DNA of 13,533 nucleotides from Candidatus Hydrogenedentota bacterium (GCA_016934125.1 JAFGTL010000082.1:1-13533), one strand, 5' to 3'. Positions 1 to 7,440 are shown, numbered from the stretch's first letter. Numbers and translations: made by a program. Notes: generated by a model not told the origin, from the letters alone.

Positions 1-60
1 AATGGACGCGAGTCGGAGGAAAGATGAAGGCGGATCGGGGGCGATCTATGGGGCTTCAGC

Positions 61-82
61 GGTGCGGTCTGGAGACCGCACC
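61..82. repeat. Perfect 22-bp palindrome (hairpin or REP-like)
   Basis: The arms GGTGCGGTCT and AGACCGCACC are exact reverse complements separated by GG. As RNA this would fold as a 9-bp stem with a UGGA loop. No T-run follows on either strand, so a classical intrinsic terminator is unlikely. It may be a REP-like dispersed element or a binding site. Only one copy is in the window. Confidence 0.6.
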
Positions 83-125
83 AGAACAGGGGAGGATGGA
101 AGACGAGACCGGCAGAGGGCGCGGC

Positions 126-179
126 CGCTGGACGGCGGGTGTGCCGCAGGACGGCGGGTGTGCCGCTGGACGGCGGGTG
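126..179. repeat. 19-bp tandem repeat, about 2.8 copies
   Basis: The unit CGC(T/A)GGACGGCGGGTGTGC starts at 126, 145 and 164. Copies one and two differ only at the fourth base, and copy three matches through position 179 and then diverges. The 19-bp period shifts the reading frame at each copy, which argues against coding. It looks like a short GC-rich minisatellite. Confidence 0.65.
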
Positions 180-221
180 CCGGAGATGGCGGCTGAACGA
201 CACGGGGGAAGGAAGGGGAGC

Positions 222-256
222 TTCAACCACAGATGGACACGGATGAACACTGATGG
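222..256. repeat. 10-bp-period dispersed-type repeat (CACAGATGGACAC family)
   Basis: After TTCAACCAC the sequence steps through AGATGGACAC, GGATGAACAC and TGATGG, an approximate 10-bp period with consensus NGATGRACAC. From memory, closely similar runs recur between genes in many Planctomycetes, Verrucomicrobia, Lentisphaerae and related genomes. They are often mistranslated as peptides like HRWTRMNTD on this strand or VFIRVHLW on the other. The function is unknown. The period is visible here; the dispersed nature is recalled, not tested. Confidence 0.6.
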
Positions 257-547
257 GAGCCGTTCCGGGAGAAGACGTCGCCGTTCCGCAACGCCGGTTC
301 GTTCTTTGGCACCGCGGCGGGGCTCGCGTGATCGCTGAGGCGAGGCTACCCAGTCCCGCATTTCCCCCGCGGACGCGCCTTCGCTTGGGTGAGTGCTGCT
401 TTTTCGCTCTTGCTCGGGGAGTCCGGCGACTTCTTGAACGGCTCCGTCTAGTCCGGCTTCTGGTGCGATTGCGCTGAACGGGCCGCGCGCGTGAAATGCC
501 GGAGAGACATCGGGGGCGCCCCGTGCGAGTTTCCCGGCGGCAGGGGG

Positions 548-577
548 TTGCGTCGAGCGGATCGGGGCCGCTAGACT
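548..577 (+). promoter_or_regulatory. Candidate sigma-70-type promoter for the glycosyltransferase gene
   Basis: TTGCGT (548-553) and TAGACT (572-577) are separated by 18 bases. They match the sigma-70 consensus at 3 and 4 of 6 positions. A transcript starting near 584 would have a leader of about 20 bases before the ATG at 605. This is pattern matching only. Confidence 0.35.
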
Positions 578-604
578 GCCCGGAAACGAGGACAGGGGCA
601 GCCA

Positions 605-2302
605 ATGAATGTGCTTTGTACAGGATATCCGTTCAACTGTGCCTATGATCCGATGACATTGTACGAGGGGCCGCACGATATCCGTTTGCTCGGGTTGGAT
701 GAGGAGGCCGATTTCCAGTTCGATCCGCTGACGGAATCCATGGCCGACGTGGTGGATCGGATCGCGGCGGAGTGGCGTCCCGATCTCGTGATCTGCTGGT
801 TCCCGGAGAAGTGCCCGCCGCCGCGCGGCATGGAAGAGTGTCCGGTGCCCACTGTCGTGGCCGCCGGTGACTGGGATGTGCACTATCCGGATCTGGCCGT
901 GAACCTGGGCCGTTACGACGTCGTGCTGGCCGACAAGGCGGGGGTCGAGGTGTTTGAGAGCGAGTGGGTGCACCCCCATCATCTGTTCCCGCTCTATTCG
1001 CAGTTGAGCAGCGTGCACCGGCGCTGGGATGAAGAGAAGGACATTGACGTGGTTTTCGCCGGATCGCTCAACCATGCGCGCCATTACGAGCGCGGACGGC
1101 TTCTACAGCGGCTGGCGGCGCTGTCGGATCGGCACCGGATCGTGCTCGCCGAGGGCGCGCACGGGGAAGCCTACGGGCGCCTGCTGAGCCGGGCGCGGAT
1201 CGTGTTCAACTACGCGATCCGGGGCGAACTCAACCTGCGCGTGTTCGAGACGTTCGCCTGCGGCAGCCTGCTGTTTCTCGAAGAAACCAACCGGGAGGCG
1301 CGGGACTGGCTGCGGGAGGACGTCGACGTCGTCTTCTACAACGAGGACAACGTCGAGGAGAAGATCGCCTACTACCTCGAACGGCCCGGTGAGGCGCAGG
1401 CCATTGCGGCGCGGGGACATGCGCGCGCGCCGGAGTTCGCGGGCGAGAACCGGTTCACGCGGCTGATCGACTGGGCCGCAGCGCAACCGGGCAGCGGCCG
1501 GCCCTTCCGCGAACTGTCCCCCCTGGAAAAGGACTTTCAGACGGCGTTGATGTATCGTTTCATGGGCGCGCCCGAGTATCAAGTTCTGGAGGCGGCGCTG
1601 GTGGACGAGTTGGTTCGGCGGGCGCCGGCCGATCCGCGGATGTGGACGTGCGTCGGCAACCACTTCATGAACCCTCATCACGCCGAGGGGGACGAGGCGC
1701 ACCGGGGCGCGCTCTACGAGAAGGCCTTTCTCCAGGCGCACCAACTGGATCCGGACTCCGCCCCGTACGCGCTCAATGCCGCGCTGGCGTGCCTGATGCG
1801 GCGAAACGAGCCGGGCGAGGAGAGCAGCCTTCGGGCGGCCATCGCGGGTGAGTCGCTGGCCGGGGAGGGGCTCCTCATCGAGCGGCATTTCCATCCCTTC
1901 TGGCCGCGTTGGCAGCGGGCGCTCGCCGAACGCCGGCAGGCGCTGGGCATGGTGCAGGCCGAGGCGCACAACCAGCTGGCCGCGATTCTGGCGCAACGCC
2001 CGGGATGCATCGGCGAGGCCGAGGAGCATCTGTTCGCCGCACAGGCCCTGGACGCGGACAGCGTGAGCGCCCTTTCCCTGCTGGGCGAAGTGCTGTGGGT
2101 GACGGGCCGGCGCGATGAGGCCGTGGCCATGCTGCAGGATCGGCTCGAGGATCTGCCGCTGGACATCACCGCGCGGCGCCGGCTGCACGAGATGCTGGTG
2201 GCGATGGGCCGGCAGGCCGAGGCGGACGCGGTCGCCGCCGAGTTGGCCCGGTTCGAGCGGGCCCGGTGCACGCCTGCCGATCTGGAGCGAGGCGGCGGTT
2301 GA
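605..2302 (+). CDS. CgeB-like glycosyltransferase with C-terminal TPR region
   Basis: This 565-residue protein is probably a cytoplasmic glycosyltransferase of the GT-B fold, related to the CgeB / 'glycosyl transferases group 1' type. Residues 1 to about 300 form the transferase. The best signature is NLRVFETFACG at about 210-220, followed by a LFLEE segment, DVDVVFYNE and a helix ending ERPGEAQAIAARGHARA, matching the nucleotide-sugar-binding half of that family. The DWDVHYP and VVLADKAG segments fit the N-terminal half. Residues about 310-565 are helical with TPR-like repeats (for example around 468-550, EEHLFAAQALDADS and GRRDEAVAMLQDRLEDLP), probably a protein-binding tail. There is no signal peptide or membrane segment. 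The ATG at 605 is preceded by AGGGG. The gene is followed by 73 bases and then the deacetylase gene. The acceptor is unknown; polysaccharide or protein glycosylation are both possible. Confidence 0.75.
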   Translation: MNVLCTGYPFNCAYDPMTLYEGPHDIRLLGLDEEADFQFDPLTESMADVVDRIAAEWRPDLVICWFPEKCPPPRGMEECPVPTVVAAGDWDVHYPDLAVNLGRYDVVLADKAGVEVFESEWVHPHHLFPLYSQLSSVHRRWDEEKDIDVVFAGSLNHARHYERGRLLQRLAALSDRHRIVLAEGAHGEAYGRLLSRARIVFNYAIRGELNLRVFETFACGSLLFLEETNREARDWLREDVDVVFYNEDNVEEKIAYYLERPGEAQAIAARGHARAPEFAGENRFTRLIDWAAAQPGSGRPFRELSPLEKDFQTALMYRFMGAPEYQVLEAALVDELVRRAPADPRMWTCVGNHFMNPHHAEGDEAHRGALYEKAFLQAHQLDPDSAPYALNAALACLMRRNEPGEESSLRAAIAGESLAGEGLLIERHFHPFWPRWQRALAERRQALGMVQAEAHNQLAAILAQRPGCIGEAEEHLFAAQALDADSVSALSLLGEVLWVTGRRDEAVAMLQDRLEDLPLDITARRRLHEMLVAMGRQAEADAVAAELARFERARCTPADLERGGG

Positions 2303-2328
2303 ATCGGCGGGCGTCTCGCTCCCATGAT
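2299..2328 (+). promoter_or_regulatory. Weak candidate promoter for the deacetylase operon
   Basis: TTGAAT (2299-2304) and CATGAT (2323-2328) lie 18 bases apart, each matching the sigma-70 consensus at 4 of 6 positions. The first box overlaps the stop codon of the upstream glycosyltransferase gene. Read-through from that gene is an equally good explanation for expression. Confidence 0.25.
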
Positions 2329-2359
2329 GGCGGGGCATGAGGCGCGCAGGTCGATCGAG

Positions 2360-2364
2360 AAGGA
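2360..2364 (+). promoter_or_regulatory. Ribosome binding site favouring the start at 2376
   Basis: AAGGA lies 11 bases before the ATG at 2376. The in-frame ATG at 2337 has no comparable purine-rich site at a useful distance and would add 13 residues of Arg-rich sequence, so the inner start is preferred. Confidence 0.5.
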
Positions 2365-2375
2365 ACCCGGGACGC

Positions 2376-3578
2376 ATGCCAACACATGAGAACCCGCTGG
2401 TGGTACGCGGCATCATTGTGGGCGACGAACGGCCCTCCGACGTCGTCCTTCAGGGCGGGCGAGTCGTGTCCGTCCGGCCCGCCGGACGCGTCCGGCCCGC
2501 CCTCGGCTCGAAGACGGCGCGTATCGGGCCGACGCTGTTCGACATCCAGGTGAATGGCGCGAACGGGATCAACCTGCAGGGCGGCGGGGTGACGGTGGAG
2601 GACGTCGGCCGGCTGACGGCGTTCCTCGAGGGGTGGGGCGTGTCGCGGTGGGCGCCGACGATCTGCACGAACACGCCCGAGGCCATGGAGCACGGGTGCC
2701 GGATCCTGGCCGAAGCGCTCCGCGAGCGTGCGTTGTCGCGCGCCATTCCCGGCATCCACGTCGAGGGGCCGTATCTGTCGCCGATGGACGGGCCGCGGGG
2801 CGCTCATTCGAAGCGTTACGTCCGCACGCCGAGCCTGCGCGAACTCGATGGCCTGCTCAAGGCCGCGGACGGGCGGATCCTGTACATCACCGTGGCGCCG
2901 GAACTCGATGGCATCGTGCCGTTTATCAAGGGCGCAATCCGGCGGGGCGTGAAGGTGGCGCTGGGCCATCACCACGCCGGGGCCGACGACATCGCGCGGG
3001 CGGTTGACGCGGGCGCGCGGCTGTGCACGCACCTCGGGAACGGGCTGGCATCCGAGATCAACCGGCACCGGAACCCGCTCTGGCCGCAGCTCGTGTGCGA
3101 TGAACTCTACGGCTCGTTCATCGCCGATCTGCACCACCTGCCGGAACCGGTGCTCCAGGCCTTTGTGCGCGTGAAGCGGCCGGAGCGGACGATTCTGACG
3201 TCGGATTCGGTGCGGCTCGCCGGGTTGAAGCCCGGCAGGTATCCGCACCACAGCGGGATCGAGGGCATGGCCGTTGAACTGCTGCCGTCGGGGAAGATCT
3301 GCCTGCTGGGCACCGATCTGCTGTCGGGGAGTTCGCTCATGCTGCTCCAGGGCGTCGCGAACGCGGCGCGCGTGACGGATTTGACGCTCGAACAGGCCTT
3401 TGCGAGCGCGTCGCGTGTCCCCGCGGAGGCCTTGGGCCTCCGGCCGCGTCCGGCGCGGCCGGTGCCGGGGAAGAAGGCCGATTTCGTGCTCTTCGATCTG
3501 GACGAAGCGAACCAATGGAAGGCCACGGTGCGGGCGGTGTTCGTGGACGGCCGCCGGGTGGGAGGGGATCATGGCTGA
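2376..3578 (+). CDS. nagA: N-acetylglucosamine-6-phosphate deacetylase-like amidohydrolase
   Basis: This 400-residue protein belongs to the NagA branch of the amidohydrolase superfamily. Family members remove acetate from GlcNAc-6-phosphate in the cytoplasm, giving glucosamine-6-phosphate. FDIQVNG at 55-61 is the E. coli-type version (Q and N) of the usual HxH metal motif. Other matches are GIHVEGPYLS (metal ligand E130), GHHHAG (H198), THLGNG (H219), a LHH segment at 252-254 and the proposed catalytic Asp D277 in LTSDS. RHRNP near 230-234 may supply the phosphate-binding Arg. The C-terminus has the usual PGKKADFVLFDLD ending. Length is close to the 382 residues of E. coli NagA. The stop codon overlaps the next gene by 8 bases, so the two are probably translationally coupled. 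No nagB, kinase or sugar transporter is in view, so the exact substrate is uncertain. Confidence 0.82.
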   Translation: MPTHENPLVVRGIIVGDERPSDVVLQGGRVVSVRPAGRVRPALGSKTARIGPTLFDIQVNGANGINLQGGGVTVEDVGRLTAFLEGWGVSRWAPTICTNTPEAMEHGCRILAEALRERALSRAIPGIHVEGPYLSPMDGPRGAHSKRYVRTPSLRELDGLLKAADGRILYITVAPELDGIVPFIKGAIRRGVKVALGHHHAGADDIARAVDAGARLCTHLGNGLASEINRHRNPLWPQLVCDELYGSFIADLHHLPEPVLQAFVRVKRPERTILTSDSVRLAGLKPGRYPHHSGIEGMAVELLPSGKICLLGTDLLSGSSLMLLQGVANAARVTDLTLEQAFASASRVPAEALGLRPRPARPVPGKKADFVLFDLDEANQWKATVRAVFVDGRRVGGDHG

Positions 3579-4860
3579 TCTGGTTCGCGAAGTCGTGGCG
3601 GAAGTGGACAGGCTCGCGGATGAGTTGGTGGAGCTGTGCCGCGCCCTGATTCGGATCAACACGGTGAATCCGTACGCGGGCGTGGGGATTACGGGCTTCG
3701 AGCGGGACGGGCAGGCCTTTCTCGAGCCGATCCTCGAGGGGATGGGCGGCTCGACGCGGCTCTTTGAGCCGCCGCCCGACGTGTACGATCGAGTCGGGAT
3801 GATCGGGCCGAAAGGCCGGAGCTGGAGGGGCCGCCCGAACCTTGTCACCGAGTTCGATCTCGGGCCCGGGAAATGCATCATCATCAACTCGCACATGGAC
3901 ACCGTCGACGTGGATGGGATGCGATTCGATCCCTTCGCGGCGGATGTGGAGGACGGGAAGATCTACGGACGCGGCGCGAGCGATGACAAGGGCGGGATGG
4001 CGGCGGGCGTGATCGCCATCAAGGCCGTGCTCAAGTTCGCCGATGCGCTCTCGGGGCGGATCGTGCACGAGAGCGTTGTGGATGAGGAATGCAGCGGGGG
4101 CGGGGCGGGCACGCTGGCGTGCTGCATCGAGGGCTACCGGGGCGATGCAGCCATCGTCGTGGACGGGGCCGGGCTCACCGTGATGCGCGGCTGTCAGGGG
4201 TGCCTCACCGCCGATGTCCACGTGGCGGGTAAGGCGGGGCACGCCGCCCTGGGCGGCGTGAACGCCATCGACAAGGCCTGCCTGATCAAGGCCGCCCTCG
4301 ATCGGTTCAAACGGGATCGCGAAACCGCGGATCCGGGCTGCCTCGTGAATCTGGGCGTGTTCAAGGGCGGGAGCCACCCCGCCGTGGTGCCGGGCGCGGC
4401 CGTGCTCAGCTACAACGTCGTGTACGCCGTGGCCGAGGCGGCGGCCAACGAGCGGGCCGGACGGGGATGGAACGGGGCGTCGGTGCGCGACGCCTTTGTC
4501 GAAGCGGTTCGGGCGGCCGACGAATCGGACGCCTTCCTGCGCGAGCACCCGTCCCGCGTGGACTGGATCAAAGACCTTGTGCCCTTCGAGACGCCGGCGG
4601 ATGCGCCGGTGGTGGAGGCGTTCTGCCGGGCGTGCGAGGACGTGATGTCGGGGCCGGCAGCGGCCGATGTCCTGAAGGCCTGGGGCGATGCGGCCAACAC
4701 GGCGCGGTATGGCGGGACGCCGTCCATCTTCTTCGGGACGGGCACGCCGGGCGCGGCGCACGCCCCGGATGAGACGGTTCGGATCGCCGATCTCGTGACG
4801 GGGGCGAAGGCGCTCGCCGTCTATCTGTGCCGGGAGCTTGCCCGGGGCGGGGCGGCTTGA
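3571..4860 (+). CDS. M20-family metallopeptidase / deacylase (ArgE/DapE type)
   Basis: This is a 429-residue cytoplasmic di-zinc hydrolase of the M20 family (acetylornithine deacetylase, succinyl-diaminopimelate desuccinylase, dipeptidases). All expected metal and catalytic features are visible: SHMDTV (H108, catalytic D110), GRGASDDKGG (bridging D138), DEEC (catalytic E172, ligand E173), an Asp in VVDGAG at the fourth ligand position, and GAAHAPDE (H397). The lid/dimerisation domain is marked by GKAGHAALGGVNAID. The reaction is hydrolysis of an amide bond in a small N-acyl amino acid or peptide; the substrate cannot be told from sequence. GGAGGGG at 3561-3567 is a strong ribosome site inside the end of the upstream gene, and the 8-base overlap supports this start. 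Pairing with a sugar deacetylase suggests removal of acyl or peptide groups from a modified glycan, but that is inference. Confidence 0.85.
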   Translation: MADLVREVVAEVDRLADELVELCRALIRINTVNPYAGVGITGFERDGQAFLEPILEGMGGSTRLFEPPPDVYDRVGMIGPKGRSWRGRPNLVTEFDLGPGKCIIINSHMDTVDVDGMRFDPFAADVEDGKIYGRGASDDKGGMAAGVIAIKAVLKFADALSGRIVHESVVDEECSGGGAGTLACCIEGYRGDAAIVVDGAGLTVMRGCQGCLTADVHVAGKAGHAALGGVNAIDKACLIKAALDRFKRDRETADPGCLVNLGVFKGGSHPAVVPGAAVLSYNVVYAVAEAAANERAGRGWNGASVRDAFVEAVRAADESDAFLREHPSRVDWIKDLVPFETPADAPVVEAFCRACEDVMSGPAAADVLKAWGDAANTARYGGTPSIFFGTGTPGAAHAPDETVRIADLVTGAKALAVYLCRELARGGAA

Positions 4861-4887
4861 TATGGTTCTGTGCCGATTGCATGCTTG

Positions 4888-4908
4888 GCCCGGCCTTGGG
4901 GCCGAATC
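4888..4908 (+). other. Small GC-rich hairpin before the GH172-like gene
   Basis: TTGGCCC and GGGCCGA can pair (six Watson-Crick pairs plus one T-G) around a 7-base loop, ending just before the ribosome site at 4909. No T-run follows. It might mark a transcript-processing or attenuation point between the M20 and GH172-like genes, or mean nothing. Confidence 0.25.
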
Positions 4909-4920
4909 AGGAGAAGCACC

Positions 4921-6408
4921 ATGAAGAGCCGACTTCAGCGGAACGCCGCGATACTCGTGTGTCTCGCCCTGGCGGGCGCAGCGGCCGCCGAGCCGTTGCC
5001 TACCGGGATATTCGAAGACCTTCCGATGTTGAAGGCGGGGCGCAGCATGCGCTCGTCGTCGTGCGATCCGGACTGGCACAACGGGAATGGCGATGCCCGG
5101 CCGATTCCGCCCGGCGCCTCGCTCATCATCGCCGATCTGGAAGGCCCGGGCGTGATCCGGCACATCTGGAACACCATCGCGGCCAACGAGCTCGGTTATT
5201 CGCGCCTGCTCGTGCTGCGGATGTACTGGGACGGCGAGGAGTATCCGTCCGTCGAGTGCCCGATCGGCGATTTCTTCGCGGTGGGCCACGGGCTGGACTA
5301 TCCGTGTACGAGCCAGCCGGTGCGCGTGTCGTCCGACGGCCGCGCCCGGAACTGCTATTGGCCCATGCCGTTCCGGAAATCCGCGCGGATTACGGTGACG
5401 AATGAAGGCCGTGAACGCATTAACGCGTTCTATTACTACGTGGATTGGCAGCAACTCCCGAAGCTGCCCCGGAAGACCGCCTATTTCCACGCCGCCTACC
5501 GGCAGGCGTTCCCGACGGCGTCGGCGTCGAATTACCTTATCGCGGACATCCGCGGCCGCGGGCATTACGTGGGCACCGTGCTGAGCGTGCGCCAGCACCA
5601 GGCCAGTTGGTGGGGCGAGGGCGACGACTTCTTCTACATCGACGGGGAGGAAGAGCCGAGCCTGCGCGGGACGGGCAGCGAGGACTACTTCTGCGACGCG
5701 TGGGGCCTTCGCGAGATCGACGGGCCCTACTACGGCGTGACGGTGTTCGAAGGATACGGCGAGTTGAGCCAAACCACCTGTTACCGGTGGCACATCCCGG
5801 ATCCAGTGACGTTCTCCGAGTCGTTGCGCGTCGAGATCGAGCACAAAGGCGTCGGCCACGACGCAAACGGCGAGGTGATCTCCGGATTCGAGGAACGGGC
5901 CGACGATTTCTCGTCGGTGGCGTTCTGGTATCAACTCGAGCCGCACCAGCCTTTCGAGCCGCTGCCGCCTGCGTACAACCGGCTGTATTTCGATCCGGCC
6001 ACCATCCAGGAGGCCGAAGGCCTCATTCCGGAGGCGAAGGTGTCGGAGGGCGCGCTGCACAAGCAGGAGGGCGCGTGGAGCGGCGGCGCGCAGTTGTTCT
6101 GGCAGGCCGAACAGCCGAACCAGACGCTGACAATGCCCTTCGAGGTGCGGGCCGCCGGGGGGCATACGCTGCTGTTGCTTGCCACCCACAGTTGGGATTA
6201 CGGCACGTTCCAGTTCGCCGTGGACGGCGTCGACACGGGCCGGCCCGTCGATCTCTACTCGCAATCCATTGTCGTTCGTCAGACGGCCTTGAGACTCCCG
6301 GATCTCGCGCCCGGCCGGCACACGCTCACGGTTCGCAATGTCGGCAAGAACGGGGCGTCGGATGGGTGCTATTTCGGGCTTGACGGCATCGTTCTCGTGA
6401 AGGAATAA
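4921..6408 (+). CDS. Secreted DUF2961 / GH172-like glycoside hydrolase
   Basis: This 495-residue protein has a clear Sec signal peptide (basic MKSRLQR, then an Ala/Leu-rich core, likely cut after A23 before EPLPTG), so it acts in the periplasm or outside. The body matches DUF2961, now placed in glycoside hydrolase family GH172, whose characterised members act on fructofuranosides or arabinofuranosides. Signatures are GPGVIRHIWNTI, FYYYVDWQ and GTGSEDYFCDAW (E254). E254 is a candidate catalytic Glu and E277 (TVFEGYGE) a possible partner, by position only. Residues from about 370 to the end form a beta-rich module ending GCYFGLDGIVLV, probably a carbohydrate-binding-like domain. The start has a good site, AGGAGAA, 4909-4915. 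The nucleotidase gene follows after 4 bases. The substrate is unknown. Confidence 0.85.
   Translation: MKSRLQRNAAILVCLALAGAAAAEPLPTGIFEDLPMLKAGRSMRSSSCDPDWHNGNGDARPIPPGASLIIADLEGPGVIRHIWNTIAANELGYSRLLVLRMYWDGEEYPSVECPIGDFFAVGHGLDYPCTSQPVRVSSDGRARNCYWPMPFRKSARITVTNEGRERINAFYYYVDWQQLPKLPRKTAYFHAAYRQAFPTASASNYLIADIRGRGHYVGTVLSVRQHQASWWGEGDDFFYIDGEEEPSLRGTGSEDYFCDAWGLREIDGPYYGVTVFEGYGELSQTTCYRWHIPDPVTFSESLRVEIEHKGVGHDANGEVISGFEERADDFSSVAFWYQLEPHQPFEPLPPAYNRLYFDPATIQEAEGLIPEAKVSEGALHKQEGAWSGGAQLFWQAEQPNQTLTMPFEVRAAGGHTLLLLATHSWDYGTFQFAVDGVDTGRPVDLYSQSIVVRQTALRLPDLAPGRHTLTVRNVGKNGASDGCYFGLDGIVLVKE
6400..6404 (+). promoter_or_regulatory. Ribosome binding site for the nucleotidase, inside the GH172-like gene
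   Basis: AAGGA sits 8 bases before the ATG at 6413 and lies in the last codons of the upstream gene, which supports translational coupling. A second site, GGGAG at 6419-6423, stands 7 bases before an in-frame GTG at 6431, so that shorter start cannot be excluded. Confidence 0.55.
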
Positions 6409-6412
6409 CCGA

Positions 6413-7417
6413 ATGGAAGGGAGCCCCATCGTGAATGTGTCCCGCCCCGAGGTCCAGTTTGCTGTGGATACGGTGCGCGCGGCCGCGCACTTGGCGCGCC
6501 AGGTGCAGGCGGAACTCGTCGAACCGGCTTTGACAAAAGACGATCGCTCGCCGGTCACCGTAGCCGACTTCGCCGTTCAGGCCCTTGTGGGCCGGCTTCT
6601 CGATGCGGCGTTTCCCCACGATGCACTCGTGGGCGAGGAGGACTCGAAGGCCTTGCGCGCGCCCGAGGCCGCCGGCACGCTCGCCGAAGTGTCCGGCTTC
6701 GTCGGCCGCGCCGTGGCCGGCGCCACGGCGGAGCGCGTATGCGCGTGGATTGATCGCGGCAACGCCGAGCCGACGGATCGGTTTTGGACGCTGGATCCCA
6801 TTGACGGCACGAAGGGGTTTCTCCGGGGCGATCAGTACGCGGTCGCGCTCGCGCTCGTGATCGACGGACGCGTCGATGTCGGCGTGCTCGGCTGCCCGAA
6901 CCTGGCCGACGGATACCGCCCGGACGTGGGCGGCCCCGGCTCGCTGATCGTGGCCGTGCGGGGGGAAGGGACGTGGGCCGGCTCCGCGGCCGATGGGGCG
7001 GAGTTGCGGCGGATACGCGTGTCCGGCGTGTCGGATCCCGCCCAGGTGCGGCTTCTTCGCTCGTTCGAGGCCGGCCACACGAACACGGGCCGGATGGGCG
7101 AGTTGGTGCGCAAGATGGGCGTCGAGGCCGAGCCGGTTCGTATGGACAGTCAGGCCAAGTACGGGGTGCTGGCCTCGGGCCACGGCGATCTGCTCGTGCG
7201 GCTGCTCTCGTCGAAACAGCCCGACTACCGCGAGAAGATCTGGGATCAGGCGGCGGGTTCGATCGTCGTCGAGGAGGCGGGCGGCCGGATCACGGATTTG
7301 TCTGGTGCGCCGCTCGATTTCTCGGCGGGCCGGACGCTCGCGCGGAACCGGGGTGTGTTGGCGTCGAACGGGCTGCTTCACGACATTGCCCTCGAGGCGC
7401 TCAGCAGCGTGCTGTAG
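6413..7417 (+). CDS. 3'(2'),5'-bisphosphate nucleotidase, SAL1/HAL2-like
   Basis: This 334-residue Mg2+-dependent phosphatase belongs to the inositol monophosphatase superfamily. Family members convert PAP to AMP, clearing a by-product of sulfate activation; some also hydrolyse inositol polyphosphates. Metal-site motifs are complete: GEEDS (E75, E76), WTLDPIDGTKGF (D128, D131, G132, T133) and KIWDQAAG (D278). The stretch DPIDGTKGFLRGDQYAVALA and the later MDSQAKYG and YREKIWDQAAGS segments resemble plant SAL1 and yeast HAL2 more than the shorter bacterial CysQ. No signal peptide is present, so it is cytoplasmic, although its neighbours on both sides are secreted. The GTG at 6431 is an alternative start. 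The exact substrate is inferred from family. Confidence 0.82.
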   Translation: MEGSPIVNVSRPEVQFAVDTVRAAAHLARQVQAELVEPALTKDDRSPVTVADFAVQALVGRLLDAAFPHDALVGEEDSKALRAPEAAGTLAEVSGFVGRAVAGATAERVCAWIDRGNAEPTDRFWTLDPIDGTKGFLRGDQYAVALALVIDGRVDVGVLGCPNLADGYRPDVGGPGSLIVAVRGEGTWAGSAADGAELRRIRVSGVSDPAQVRLLRSFEAGHTNTGRMGELVRKMGVEAEPVRMDSQAKYGVLASGHGDLLVRLLSSKQPDYREKIWDQAAGSIVVEEAGGRITDLSGAPLDFSAGRTLARNRGVLASNGLLHDIALEALSSVL

Positions 7418-7440
7418 CCGCGCGGGGCGTCCACGCGGCT
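7416..7440 (+). other. 7-bp inverted repeat between the nucleotidase and propeller genes
   Basis: AGCCGCG (7416-7422) and CGCGGCT (7434-7440) are exact reverse complements around an 11-base loop, beginning in the nucleotidase stop codon. There is no T-run, so it is not a classical terminator. It could reduce read-through into the next gene or protect an mRNA end. The next gene's probable ribosome site (GGAG, 7446-7449) lies just beyond it. Confidence 0.35.

Larger units (their letters stand above)
1..604. other. Intergenic region with repeats, no convincing gene
   Basis: This stretch carries no reading frame that looks like a real protein. The open frames here encode low-complexity Arg/Gly-rich peptides, and a 19-bp tandem repeat, not a multiple of three, runs through them. 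It contains a 22-bp palindrome (61-82), the tandem repeat (126-179), a 10-bp-period dispersed-type repeat (222-256) and a candidate promoter for the next gene (548-577). Between about 257 and 540 I see no recognisable element. The left edge cuts the region, so its full extent is unknown. Confidence 0.7.

Noticed and set aside
126..179. Possible CRISPR array
   Set aside because: The repeats are directly adjacent with no spacers, there are fewer than three full copies, and no cas gene is in the window.
24..338. A 104-residue plus-strand open frame
   Set aside because: It encodes repeat-derived low-complexity sequence, the 19-bp tandem shifts frame inside it, and there is no homology signal.
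56..1084. A 342-residue open frame on the minus strand across the intergenic repeats
   Set aside because: It reads through the palindrome, the 19-bp tandem and the dispersed repeat, and lies antisense to the glycosyltransferase start. The VFIRVHLW peptide is the usual mistranslation of that repeat.
2166..3902. A 578-residue open frame on the minus strand
   Set aside because: Antisense to the glycosyltransferase end, the nagA-like gene and the M20 gene start; no motifs and biased composition.
3337..6558. A 1073-residue open frame on the minus strand
   Set aside because: It is antisense to three genes with clear family motifs. Its translation is Arg/His/Pro-rich with no recognisable domain, as expected for GC-rich antisense shadows.
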